DNA of 14,639 nucleotides from JAHEDH01 sp965364515 (GTDB taxonomy: Bacteria > Actinomycetota > Acidimicrobiia > Spongiisociales > ZC4RG35), in assembly GCA_965364515.1 (NCBI GenBank), contig CBDTXZ010000064.1:1-14639 (forward strand), written 5' to 3'. Position 1 is the first letter of the stretch. Each line of letters begins with the position of its first letter. A program made the translations under genes and the position numbers. This document shows positions 5,263 through 12,773 of this stretch, one piece after another. Under the pieces are notes generated by a model, which was given only the letters and a program-made list of their open reading frames with translations, had not been told where the DNA came from and searched no databases.

Positions 5263-7410
5263 TCACGTTCTGTCCCGCAGAGCCGCGGTCGTGTGCATCA
5301 ACCGACGAGCCAGGTGGGCTGCGATCTCGCGATGTAGCTCGGCCGCGAGCTGGGCCCGTCGAGGGTCCGCCTCGATCGTGTCGATATCGATCACGAGCAC
5401 TTCCGAATCGATCTGGGCAACGACATCTGCGGTCCTCGGGAGACCGGTGTAGTGGGAGATCTCCCCGATGAACGCACCGGGGCGAAAGGTCGCAACGACA
5501 ACGGCGCGACCGTCATGTCGATGAACCTCTGCGCGCAGCTCTCCCTTGGTGACGTAGTAGACCAGCGAGGCAGCGTCGCCCTGCTTCGTGAGGTGGGAAC
5601 CGCGAGGGAGCTGCCTCGTCGGAATGGGCACCGGTCCCACCCCTGCGATCGAGTCTCCCTGAGTCAGCCAGGACACGAGGCCTGCAGGTGCTGGATCCAC
5701 GTCGTCGAGCAGGTGGTCTTCGATCTCGCGCAGAGCATCGTCGAGGCGAGGGAAGAACACCATCGACTCGACCTCTCGGAGCTCGGCCACTTCCAGACGT
5801 GAGGCGATTCCGGTGACCACGAGGTCCACGCCCGTCGAGCTGCAAACGTCGGCAAACCTCAGAATCGCCGCAGTTGCCGACGTGTCGATGCCGTGAACCC
5901 GCGCCATGTCGATGATCACGGTCTCGGGCCGGGCCTCGACGAGATCCGATCCCAGTCGATCGAGCAAGCGACTTGCCGACCCGAAGAACACATACCCACT
6001 CAGCTCGTAGACGAGCACACCGTCTCCGCGCTCGCTCAATCGATCGAGGGCTGCGCCACTCCGTTCAACGGAGCTGCGTCGACTGGCGAGCGTCGAGTGC
6101 ATCCAAACGACGTCGATGCTCGCATAGGACCGCACGAAGAGGAAGGTCGCAGTCAGAACTCCTACGAAGATCGCCTGGAGGAAACCGACGGTGGCGGCGA
6201 CCAGCACCACCAGCCCGATCACGAGACGGTCTCCGATCGGCATCCGCCGGCCTTCCACCCACAGCCAGGTGATCATCAGGTCGATGCCCAGGAACGCGAT
6301 GACGGCGGCGACGAGGCCGACCGGCACGATCGAGATGAGCGATGCTCCGAAGACGAGTGTCACCGCGCACGCCGCCGCCACGGTCAATCCGGCCCATTGC
6401 GACCGGAGACCGAGACGTGAGGCGAGGAGCGTCTCACTCAGGAGCGTGAAACCCGTCAGGCCTCCGCCGAGCCCCGCCGCGATGTTCGCCACCCCAGCGG
6501 TGGCGAGCTCGCGTTCGAGATCGACGTCCTCACCGACGGACACCTCCAATCCTGTTGCGTTCAACAACGCTCCCAGGACGGCCATCGCAGCAACTGCGAG
6601 GATCACGTCGACTTCGCCTGCGACGACCGACCAGTCGGCCATGACGACCTCGGTGAGATCGATCTGCCCCAGGAAGCCTCCGGAATCGAATGGGCCGAGC
6701 AGCAATCCGCTCGCTCGCGCCTGGTCGAGTCCTCCCCCGAGCGCCTGCACCACATAGAAGACACACGCCGATCCGGCGAGGCCGACCAACACGAAGAGAT
6801 CGTTGCCGGTGCGTCTCACCGCATAGACCATCGCGGCACTTGCGAGGATCCACGGGACCCAACGCGCGACGACATCGAAGCCGACCAGGGGCTCCAGCGT
6901 CCAGATCGTGACCTGCTCTCCGACCATCATCCCCGCGGCGCCCATCGTCAAGAGGTATCCGGTCGCCGCGAGGAACCCGCCGATCACCGAGTGTGGGATG
7001 AACCGCCCGAGATGAGCGAGGCGAAACCTGCCGACGAGGATCGAGACCACACCGGTCGTGATGGCGGCGACAAGCACGATTCCCACGACCGTGGCGAAGA
7101 GCCGATCGGCGGCCACGAGACCCGCACCAGCAACCGAGGCGGCGGACACCGAGAGAAGAAGACTGGTGACGTCCTGAGCTTGGAGGATGGTCCCCCGGTA
7201 TGAGGAGAAAGCGGCACCGATGATCGCCATCGGGATCGACCCGAGGAGGGCGAGTCCGATCGCCCGAGCACGGAACGGTTCGAGGGCGCCCGCATAGACG
7301 ATCGAAGCGAATGAGACGACCAGAGCGACGCTCATGCCGGCGACCACGACAGAGGCCACGGTCGTGCCGAAGGCGCCACCGACCCTGGTCTGCTCCACCG
7401 ACGCGCTCAC
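5263..7410 (-). CDS. SulP-family anion transporter with STAS and cyclic-nucleotide-binding domains
   Basis: The protein has 715 residues from the GTG at 7408-7410, preceded by AGGAG at 7415-7419; the frame stays open far upstream only as a shadow of the SDR gene. Residues 15-430 form the SulP membrane core, about 12-14 segments, with SFASIVYAGALEPF and a SSYRGTILQAQDVTSLLL segment. This resembles the Vsb1/YGR125W-like clade rather than classical sulfate permeases. Residues 455-560 are a STAS domain with the anti-sigma-antagonist-type motif IDTSATAA (Asp509, Thr510, Ser511). Residues 595-680 are a CRP-like cNMP domain whose phosphate-binding cassette keeps Gly649-Glu650 and Arg659-Thr660-Ala661, so nucleotide binding is plausible. 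The substrate could be an inorganic anion, bicarbonate or something else and is not decided by sequence. A 113-bp gap with an inverted repeat separates it from the upstream operon. Confidence 0.92.
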   Translation of the reverse strand: MSASVEQTRVGGAFGTTVASVVVAGMSVALVVSFASIVYAGALEPFRARAIGLALLGSIPMAIIGAAFSSYRGTILQAQDVTSLLLSVSAASVAGAGLVAADRLFATVVGIVLVAAITTGVVSILVGRFRLAHLGRFIPHSVIGGFLAATGYLLTMGAAGMMVGEQVTIWTLEPLVGFDVVARWVPWILASAAMVYAVRRTGNDLFVLVGLAGSACVFYVVQALGGGLDQARASGLLLGPFDSGGFLGQIDLTEVVMADWSVVAGEVDVILAVAAMAVLGALLNATGLEVSVGEDVDLERELATAGVANIAAGLGGGLTGFTLLSETLLASRLGLRSQWAGLTVAAACAVTLVFGASLISIVPVGLVAAVIAFLGIDLMITWLWVEGRRMPIGDRLVIGLVVLVAATVGFLQAIFVGVLTATFLFVRSYASIDVVWMHSTLASRRSSVERSGAALDRLSERGDGVLVYELSGYVFFGSASRLLDRLGSDLVEARPETVIIDMARVHGIDTSATAAILRFADVCSSTGVDLVVTGIASRLEVAELREVESMVFFPRLDDALREIEDHLLDDVDPAPAGLVSWLTQGDSIAGVGPVPIPTRQLPRGSHLTKQGDAASLVYYVTKGELRAEVHRHDGRAVVVATFRPGAFIGEISHYTGLPRTADVVAQIDSEVLVIDIDTIEADPRRAQLAAELHREIAAHLARRLMHTTAALRDRT

Positions 7411-7443
7411 GCTTCTCCTGATCCTTCGCTCCCCGCCGGTGCT

Positions 7444-7486
7444 CGACCGCCAGCGAGGCGAGCGTAGACCGGCCGGCGGGCGGTCG
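7444..7486 (-). terminator. Inverted repeat after the SDR gene, possible terminator
   Basis: CGACCGCC (7444-7451) pairs with GGCGGTCG (7479-7486) over a 27-base loop containing the CCGGCCGG palindrome (7469-7476), which can form its own stem. It lies 38 bases after the SDR stop and 34 bases before the SulP start, so it could end the five-gene operon or act in the SulP leader. The long loop and missing U-tract weaken the call. Confidence 0.4.
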
Positions 7487-7523
7487 CTTCGAAGGGTGGC
7501 TGTCGATGGATCGTGATTGGAGG

Positions 7524-8282
7524 TCAACGAGGAGTGAGTCGCCGTCTCATCAGCAGCTCGTACGCCGATGGAGCCAGACGTGAGAGGACATAGGCCATCT
7601 TCGAGGTTGCACCCGGCAACACCAGTCGCTTCCTTCGCCTGAGGCCATCGAGCACTGCGTCTGACACATCCACGGCCGACAGGTGCCGGCCGGTGGTGGA
7701 CCACTGGCCCGCAGGGCCAGGAGCGCGAGCAGCGGCCCGAGTCTCGATACCGGTGTTGACGAAGGTGGGACACACCATCGTGACGCTGACACCGCTCAAC
7801 TCCGACCGGAGACTCTCGAACAGGCCATGGAGACCATGCTTCGAGGCCGCATAGGCGGTTCGATGCATCAGAGGGGAGAAACCGGCCACACTCGACAAGA
7901 CGGCGATCCGGCCGTGGTGCCGCTGAAGCGAGCCCAACACCGCCCGCGTGATCGTCGCCGCGCCGATCAGGTTGACGGCGATGACCCGCTCGAATGCAGC
8001 GCCGTCGATCTCCGAGAACGGGCCGAGAGCAGTCACTCCGGCGTTGTTCACCAGGACATGGACCACGCCGAAGTCGTGCGACTCGACACTTCTGCGATCC
8101 GTCACGTCCAGCTCGACGGCCACGACACCGATCTCCTCGGCGAGTCGGTCGAGGGCCTCCCCGTCGGAGTCGATGGCGATCACCTCGGCGCCTTCTGCGG
8201 CGAAGCGCCGGCACAACTCCGTGCCGATCCCACCGGCAGCTCCGGTCACGAGCACTCGCAGATCGGTGAAGCCTTCAGCCAC
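7524..8282 (-). CDS. Classical short-chain dehydrogenase/reductase (SDR)
   Basis: The protein has 252 residues from a GTG at 8280-8282. The cofactor motif TGAAGGIG is at 13-20, with Asp38 (AIDSD) at the end of strand 2 favouring NAD(H) over NADP(H). The structural motif NNAG is at 79-82, catalytic Ser131 is in LSSVAGF, and the Tyr144/Lys148 pair is in YAASK. All catalytic residues are present. The tail after residue 210 (RRRKRLVLPGATSKMAYVLSRLAPSAYELLMRR) is basic and amphipathic, as in SDRs that sit near membranes and act on lipid or hydrophobic substrates; this is inference. The start overlaps the end of the epimerase gene by 8 bases (GTGGCTGA), so translation is probably coupled. It is the last gene of the five-gene operon. 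The substrate is unknown. Confidence 0.9.
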   Translation of the reverse strand: MAEGFTDLRVLVTGAAGGIGTELCRRFAAEGAEVIAIDSDGEALDRLAEEIGVVAVELDVTDRRSVESHDFGVVHVLVNNAGVTALGPFSEIDGAAFERVIAVNLIGAATITRAVLGSLQRHHGRIAVLSSVAGFSPLMHRTAYAASKHGLHGLFESLRSELSGVSVTMVCPTFVNTGIETRAAARAPGPAGQWSTTGRHLSAVDVSDAVLDGLRRRKRLVLPGATSKMAYVLSRLAPSAYELLMRRRLTPR

Positions 8283-9219
8283 GGCTCGCCACCCACGCCT
8301 CGAACGCCTCCAGCGAGGACTTCTGAGGCTGGTAGCCGAACTCCTCGATCAGGCTTCGATTCGACAGCACCGGGCGGTACCGGAGGAAGTCGACCTGCTC
8401 GGGTCCGTATGAGGTGATGCCGATCCGACGCAACGTCGCGAGTACGAATCGGATCACGGAGGCAGGAACCGGGACCTGACGCTTGCCGAGCGCATCGGCG
8501 ATGCGGCGGAGCGGCACGGCACCATCGCCTGCCACGTTGTGCACACCCGCCCGACGATGAAGGCAGCCTCTCGCGACGATCTCGACGAGGTCGCCGACCC
8601 AGATGAAGACGAACGGCGTCTCCGAGCCACTCACGCCCAGAATCACCGGCCAGTTCCACAGCGCAGTGATCTGGTTGTCCACCGTCGGACCGAGCACGGT
8701 GCCGGGTCTGAGAACGAGCTGCACCAACTCCGGGTGGTCGGTGCGGAGTTCGGCCAGGTGCTCCTCGACCCGTCGCTTGTGGTCGGCGTACGCGAAGTCC
8801 CGGTTTCCTCGAAGGGGCTGTGATTCATCGATCCAATCGGGGTTGTCGGCGTGATACCCGTAGGCGGCTCCACTCGACATCACCGTGATGTGGCCGACCC
8901 CGGCCGCCAGAGCTGCCGCCGTGAGGTTTCGAGTGCCTCCCACCTCGACCGACTCGAGGAACTCGCGGGTGTGATGCGGCTGGGGCGAGACGATCGCTGC
9001 GAGGTGCACGATCCGATCGATCTGCTCTTCGACCAGGACGTCTGCCAGCCGGCCATCACGAATGTCCATCTGAACACATCGAACGGTCTCGGTGTCCCCC
9101 CGTCCGGACGTGATGTCGACCGAAACGACTCGGGCCACCTCCGGGTCCGACGCGAAGCGCTGCACGACCTGGCTGCCGATGAACCCCGACCCGCCGGTGA
9201 CCAGCACCCGAGCGTTCAT
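8275..9219 (-). CDS. NAD-dependent epimerase/dehydratase family protein (extended SDR)
   Basis: The protein has 314 residues starting MNARVLVTGGSGFIG at the ATG 9217-9219. A longer frame runs upstream to 9300 but only inside the preceding gene. The dinucleotide motif TGGSGFIG is at 8-15, VHLAA at 71-75, catalytic Ser115/116 in MSSGAAYG, and Tyr144-Lys148 in YADHK. The C-terminal lobe begins LRPGTVLGP (170-178). This is the extended SDR layout used for sugar-nucleotide epimerases, dehydratases, uronate dehydrogenases and hydroxysteroid-type enzymes; no marker fixes which. The ATG overlaps the transporter's TGA stop as ATGA, and the 3' end overlaps the next SDR by 8 bases, so all three should be co-translated. 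Confidence 0.9.
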   Translation of the reverse strand: MNARVLVTGGSGFIGSQVVQRFASDPEVARVVSVDITSGRGDTETVRCVQMDIRDGRLADVLVEEQIDRIVHLAAIVSPQPHHTREFLESVEVGGTRNLTAAALAAGVGHITVMSSGAAYGYHADNPDWIDESQPLRGNRDFAYADHKRRVEEHLAELRTDHPELVQLVLRPGTVLGPTVDNQITALWNWPVILGVSGSETPFVFIWVGDLVEIVARGCLHRRAGVHNVAGDGAVPLRRIADALGKRQVPVPASVIRFVLATLRRIGITSYGPEQVDFLRYRPVLSNRSLIEEFGYQPQKSSLEAFEAWVASRG

Positions 9220-10127
9220 GCCGTCTGCGGGACAGGCACCGGCCGGCGCGCCCACCAGGTCGCGACGGTGAGTCCGCTGATGAGATGCCACACCCCCCAC
9301 CAGGCGGCGATGATCGCCATGCCCCCGAGACCGTCGAAGAACCCGAAGATCAGCACCAATGCCAATGCGGAGTTCTGGATGCCGACCTCGATCGAGATCG
9401 CCCTCGTGTCATAGCGTGGTGAACCGAGGGCACGCGCCGACCAGTAGCCGATGGCGAGCGCCAAGGCGTTGTGAAGGGCGACGATCAGCGCAACGGCGCC
9501 GACGTGGTCCAGGAACTGCTGCCAGTTGCCGAGGAGCGCACCGACGATGAACAGTGCGAACGCCGCCAGTGAGAAGATCCTCATGGGACGTCGCAGCCTC
9601 GTCGCCAGCCCGGGGGCCCTCGCCGCCACGATCATTCCCGCGAACAACGGGACACCGAGGATCAGGAGGATCGTGACCAACAGATCGACCGGGTCGAGGC
9701 TGACCTCGGTCAGGATGGCGGCGGTGCCCGGGTCACGACTGCCCCAGAACGACAGGTTGAGAGGAGTCATCACGATCGCCATTGCGGTCGAGATCGCGGT
9801 CATCGAAACCGACAGGGCGGCGTTCGACCCGGCGTAGTGAGCGAGGAAGTTGGAGAAGTTCCCGCCGGGACAGGCCGCAACCATGATCATCCCGAGCGCC
9901 ATGGAGGGAATCGGGTCGGCGATCGAGATCAGCAGGAAGGTGAAGGCCGGGAGGAGGAGGAACTGGGCTCCCAGCCCGATGAGCGGGCCGCGCGGGTCCC
10001 GCACCACACGTCGGAAGTCCTCGATCCGGATGTCGAGTGCCACCCCGAACATGATGAGACCGATCAGGACATTGAGAAGCAGCAGCGTCGAATCGTTGAA
10101 GTTGAGCTGGGCCTGATCGATCTCCAC
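9216..10127 (-). CDS. BASS-family (bile acid:sodium symporter-like) transporter
   Basis: The protein has 303 residues from a GTG at 10125-10127, with a GAAGGG sequence overlapping the end of the previous gene as SD. About nine to ten membrane helices are visible. Family signatures are present: FGVALDIRIEDFRRV near the N-terminus, the ACPGGNFSNFLAHYAGSNAA crossover segment (85-104), and EVGIQNSALAL with Glu247 and Gln251, the counterparts of sodium-site residues in characterised BASS proteins. Despite the name, bacterial members carry pyruvate, pantothenate and other 2-oxo or hydroxy acids as well as bile salts. Here it sits 3 bp after a ThDP enzyme gene and overlaps an epimerase gene, so import or export of that pathway's organic acid is the natural guess. 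The exact substrate cannot be read. Confidence 0.93.
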   Translation of the reverse strand: MEIDQAQLNFNDSTLLLLNVLIGLIMFGVALDIRIEDFRRVVRDPRGPLIGLGAQFLLLPAFTFLLISIADPIPSMALGMIMVAACPGGNFSNFLAHYAGSNAALSVSMTAISTAMAIVMTPLNLSFWGSRDPGTAAILTEVSLDPVDLLVTILLILGVPLFAGMIVAARAPGLATRLRRPMRIFSLAAFALFIVGALLGNWQQFLDHVGAVALIVALHNALALAIGYWSARALGSPRYDTRAISIEVGIQNSALALVLIFGFFDGLGGMAIIAAWWGVWHLISGLTVATWWARRPVPVPQTA

Positions 10128-10130
10128 CCA

Positions 10131-11864
10131 TCAGCCCTTCGGCTCGGCGTGCATGTCCTTGAAGGCCCGGAGCTTCGGAGCCCACATGTGTGTGACCGGG
10201 TCGATGTCGACGTGGATCACGGCGGGACCTCCCGAGTCCGCCGCCCGCTTCAAGGCCGCAGCCAACTCGTCGGCGGAGGAGACCCGCTCGCCGTGCGCCC
10301 CCATCGACCGGGCCAACTCGTCGAACCGGATCTCCGAGAAGTCGGCGTTGATGGTCTCGTCGGGGCCGAGCTGTTTGCGGACGACGGTCTTGACGGGACG
10401 CAGGGAGAACTGTTGGTTCATCTTCACCATCCCCCATTGACGATCGACGAAGACGACGTAGATCACGGGCAGTCCATGACGGACGGCCGTCTCGATCTCC
10501 TGGGGGTGGAACCCCATCGCCCCGTCGCCGATGAGGCAGCACACCCGCGTGTCCGGCCTGGCCACTTGCGCCCCGAGCGCCTGGGCAACTCCGGCTCCCA
10601 GCATTCCGAATTTGAACGTCGCCAGGAGTGAGTTGGGGATCCTGGCTTGGTGGAAGAACTGCGCCCACACGGTGGCGTTGCCGCCGTCGAACACCCAGAC
10701 CGTGTCGTCGGGGAGGACTTCCTGGCAGATGCGCGGCACCCGTCCCGGGTTGAGGCCCGACGACCGCGATTCGTCGAGCCGTTCATCGAGTTTCGCCCGT
10801 TCGGCTGAAGCCGCCGCTCGCCAGGTGTCGGGTTGGACGTCGATCGAGGGGCCGAGCTCCAGTTCGGCGGCGAGCGACGTGAGGAACGCGTCGGCATCGG
10901 CGAGCACTGCGATGTCGACGGGCTTGTTGACACCGAGCCAGTGATCGTCGATGTCGACCTGGATCACCTGCTGTTCGCGCGACCAGTACGGCGCCTTGCC
11001 CCACCAGTCGGTCTCTCCCAGACGCGACCCCACCACCAGCACGAGGTCCGCTTCGGAGCGGAGCTTCTGGTACGTGTCGAGGTGCGTCATCGGAACGGCC
11101 AGCGGGTGGGTCTCTGGCAGGCTTCCCCTGCCGCCCCAACTGGTGGTGACCGGTGCTCCGAGCGCCTCGGCGACTCGTTTCAGCGAGTCGAACGCCCTGG
11201 CGTGGACCACGCCCGTGCCCACGTGGATGAGAGGAGTCTTCGCCGCGCGAAGCCGATCGACGACGTGGGCCAGTTGCGTCGGGTCGACCGGCAGCCTGCT
11301 CACACGTCGATAGGACGCGGGCGGGCGGATGATCGACGGATCGAGTCTGGCCTTGCCGTTGATGATCGACTCGGGAATGTCGACGTGGACGACTCCCGGA
11401 CGCCCGGACCACGAGGTGCGGAAGGCCCGTCGCATCAGTTCAGGGATCCGGTCCCGAACAGGAACCGTCACCGACCATTTGGTCATCGGCTTGGTCACAG
11501 CCGTTTGATCGAAGTACTGGAAGGTCCCACCCCGATCCGGGTGCCCGATCCCCTCTCGACGTGACGAAGTGAGCAGCAACACGCGGTGGCCTTCTCCCGA
11601 CTCGACCGCGACACCGGGCAGGGCGTTGGCGACTCCGGGCCCGTTGGAGGCGATCGCGACGCCGAGCTCGCCTGTCAGCCGGGCGTAGGCACCGGCCATG
11701 TGAAGTGCGGTGGTCTCGTGGCGAGGCGAGATCAGTCGGATGCCATGGTCTTCGAAGCTCGAGTACAAGCCGAAGTAGGTGCCGTCGATGATGCCGAACA
11801 CGGTGTCGACGCCCTCGGCTTCGAGCATCGCTGCTACGACCGCTCCGCCGGGCCCGTTCGCCAT
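10131..11864 (-). CDS. Thiamine-diphosphate-dependent enzyme, acetolactate synthase-like
   Basis: The protein has 577 residues from the ATG 11862-11864, preceded by a strong SD AGGAGGT at 11868-11874; the longer open frame to 12380 is antisense to the KduD-like gene's reading. The three-domain ThDP decarboxylase layout is complete. The PYR domain has catalytic Glu50 (SPRHETTALHMAGAYAR). The central domain includes GAPVTTSWGGRGSLPETHPLAVP. The PP domain has GDG (446-448) and, 27 residues after Asp447, Asp474 in VFVDRQWGMV. Most relatives have Asn-Asn here, so the usual metal-ligand Asn is replaced by Asp. The W-G-M-V that follows is typical of acetolactate-synthase-like proteins. It is the length of IlvB, but no IlvN regulatory-subunit gene follows, so a biosynthetic ALS role is unlikely. 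A 2-oxo acid carboligase or decarboxylase is expected; the substrate is unknown. Confidence 0.9.
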   Translation of the reverse strand: MANGPGGAVVAAMLEAEGVDTVFGIIDGTYFGLYSSFEDHGIRLISPRHETTALHMAGAYARLTGELGVAIASNGPGVANALPGVAVESGEGHRVLLLTSSRREGIGHPDRGGTFQYFDQTAVTKPMTKWSVTVPVRDRIPELMRRAFRTSWSGRPGVVHVDIPESIINGKARLDPSIIRPPASYRRVSRLPVDPTQLAHVVDRLRAAKTPLIHVGTGVVHARAFDSLKRVAEALGAPVTTSWGGRGSLPETHPLAVPMTHLDTYQKLRSEADLVLVVGSRLGETDWWGKAPYWSREQQVIQVDIDDHWLGVNKPVDIAVLADADAFLTSLAAELELGPSIDVQPDTWRAAASAERAKLDERLDESRSSGLNPGRVPRICQEVLPDDTVWVFDGGNATVWAQFFHQARIPNSLLATFKFGMLGAGVAQALGAQVARPDTRVCCLIGDGAMGFHPQEIETAVRHGLPVIYVVFVDRQWGMVKMNQQFSLRPVKTVVRKQLGPDETINADFSEIRFDELARSMGAHGERVSSADELAAALKRAADSGGPAVIHVDIDPVTHMWAPKLRAFKDMHAEPKG

Positions 11865-11944
11865 CACACCTCCTCTCTGGCGGAGTGTACGTCTCCCGTC
11901 ACGACGGAGGCACCACCGATGGAGCCCTTCTACCGGATGGCCGT

Positions 11945-12709
11945 TCAGCGACCGAGCCATCCCCCGTCCACGGTCAGGACCGTCCCGTGCACGTATTCGG
12001 AGGCATCCGAGGCGAGGAAGACGGCCGCGCCGGCGATGTCCTCGGGGGTGCCCCATCGTCCGGCAGGGATCCGATCGAGGACCGCTGCGTTGCGCTCGGT
12101 GTCGTCCCGGATGGGCTGGGTGATGTCCGTGGCGACGTAGCCGGGGGCGATGGCGTTCACGTTGACGCCGAGGTGCGCCCATTCGTTCGCCAGCGCCTTG
12201 GTGAGACCCACGAGCGCGGTCTTGGTCGAGGTGTATCCGGCGACATTGGTCCCGCCACGAAATCCGAGGATGGAGGACGTGAAGATGATCTTGCCCCATC
12301 CGGCATCGATCATCGGCTTCGCCAGGCCCCGAGCGAGAACGAATGGCGCGCTCAGATTCACTTCGAGCACTCGATCCCACTCCTCGTCGCTCTGGTCGAG
12401 GGCGGGAGCGACGTTCGAGGTGCCGGCGTTGTTGACGAGGATGTCGACATGGAAGCCTTCATCCGCGAGCCGGCCGATCAGGCCATGGGTGCCCTCCCGA
12501 CTCGACAGGTCGGCTGCCCGGCCGACGAAGCGACGCCCCTCTGCCTCGACGAGACGGCCCACCTCGGAGCCTTCGGCCTCCTGAGATGCCGAGGCGCCGA
12601 TGATGTCGGCACCGTGATGAGCCAGGGCGACCGCGATGGCCTTGCCGATGCCGCGCGTGGCCCCAGTGACGAGTGCGGTTCTGCCGGTGAGGTCGAAGGA
12701 GGTGCTCAT
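11945..12709 (-). CDS. KduD-like SDR (2-dehydro-3-deoxy-D-gluconate 5-dehydrogenase-type)
   Basis: The protein has 254 residues from the ATG 12707-12709; the frame runs further upstream into the end of lon, but MSTSFDLTGRTALVTGATRG is the normal family start. TGATRGIG is at 15-22, NNAG at 93-96, Ser146 in TSSILGF, and Tyr159/Lys163 in YTSTK. The second half is close to KduD and gluconate 5-dehydrogenase as I remember them: NVNAIAPGYVATDITQ, LDRIPAGRWGTPEDIAGA and the C-terminal VDGGWLGR. Oxidation or reduction of a sugar acid or related hydroxy acid with NAD(P) is therefore likely; the exact substrate is inferred. It is probably the first gene of the operon, 64 bp after lon and 80 bp before the ThDP enzyme. 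Only GGAAGGG lies directly before the ATG, a close and weak SD. Confidence 0.9.
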   Translation of the reverse strand: MSTSFDLTGRTALVTGATRGIGKAIAVALAHHGADIIGASASQEAEGSEVGRLVEAEGRRFVGRAADLSSREGTHGLIGRLADEGFHVDILVNNAGTSNVAPALDQSDEEWDRVLEVNLSAPFVLARGLAKPMIDAGWGKIIFTSSILGFRGGTNVAGYTSTKTALVGLTKALANEWAHLGVNVNAIAPGYVATDITQPIRDDTERNAAVLDRIPAGRWGTPEDIAGAAVFLASDASEYVHGTVLTVDGGWLGR

Positions 12710-12738
12710 CCCTTCCGACGCTAGCCCGGCCGGTGCCA

Positions 12739-12763
12739 GCGGCCCCCGACGGTCGAGGGCCGC
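12739..12763 (-). terminator. Hairpin following lon
   Basis: GCGGCCC (12739-12745) pairs with GGGCCGC (12757-12763) over an 11-base loop, starting 10 bases beyond the lon stop on the minus strand. It probably terminates or attenuates lon transcription before the KduD-like gene, which starts 30 bases further on. No U-tract is present. Confidence 0.55.
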
Positions 12764-12773
12764 AGGAGTGTCG

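Noticed and set aside
7411..8214. N-terminal extension of the SulP frame by 268 codons
   Set aside because: It is the antisense-free shadow frame of the SDR gene, low in complexity and Arg-rich, while a GTG with AGGAG at 7410 starts exactly at the SulP-like sequence.
8251..9300. Epimerase starting at 9300
   Set aside because: The extra 27 residues lie inside the transporter gene and do not fit the family. The ATG at 9219 begins directly before the Rossmann motif.
507..10127. A steroid or bile-acid theme (SRPBCC/polyketide cyclase, DUF1295 steroid-reductase-like, bile-acid-symporter family, SDRs)
   Set aside because: The link rests on family names only. The genes lie in different transcription units, each family has mostly non-steroid members, and no steroid-ring catabolism gene is present.
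9837..10631. 264-codon plus-strand open frame
   Set aside because: It is antisense to the ThDP enzyme and transporter, rich in Arg, Asp and His, with no recognisable domain: a typical high-GC shadow.
10131..11864. ilvB of branched-chain amino acid biosynthesis
   Set aside because: There is no ilvN, ilvC or other branched-chain gene nearby, the metal-site Asn is changed, and the context is a transporter with SDRs.
11893..11909. Small inverted repeat between the KduD-like and ThDP genes as a terminator
   Set aside because: The stem is only about five pairs around a two-base centre, too weak to claim.
11865..12380. N-terminal extension of the ThDP enzyme by 172 codons
   Set aside because: It overlaps the KduD-like gene in another frame and is Arg/Gly-rich. 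The ATG at 11864 has a strong SD and the normal family start.
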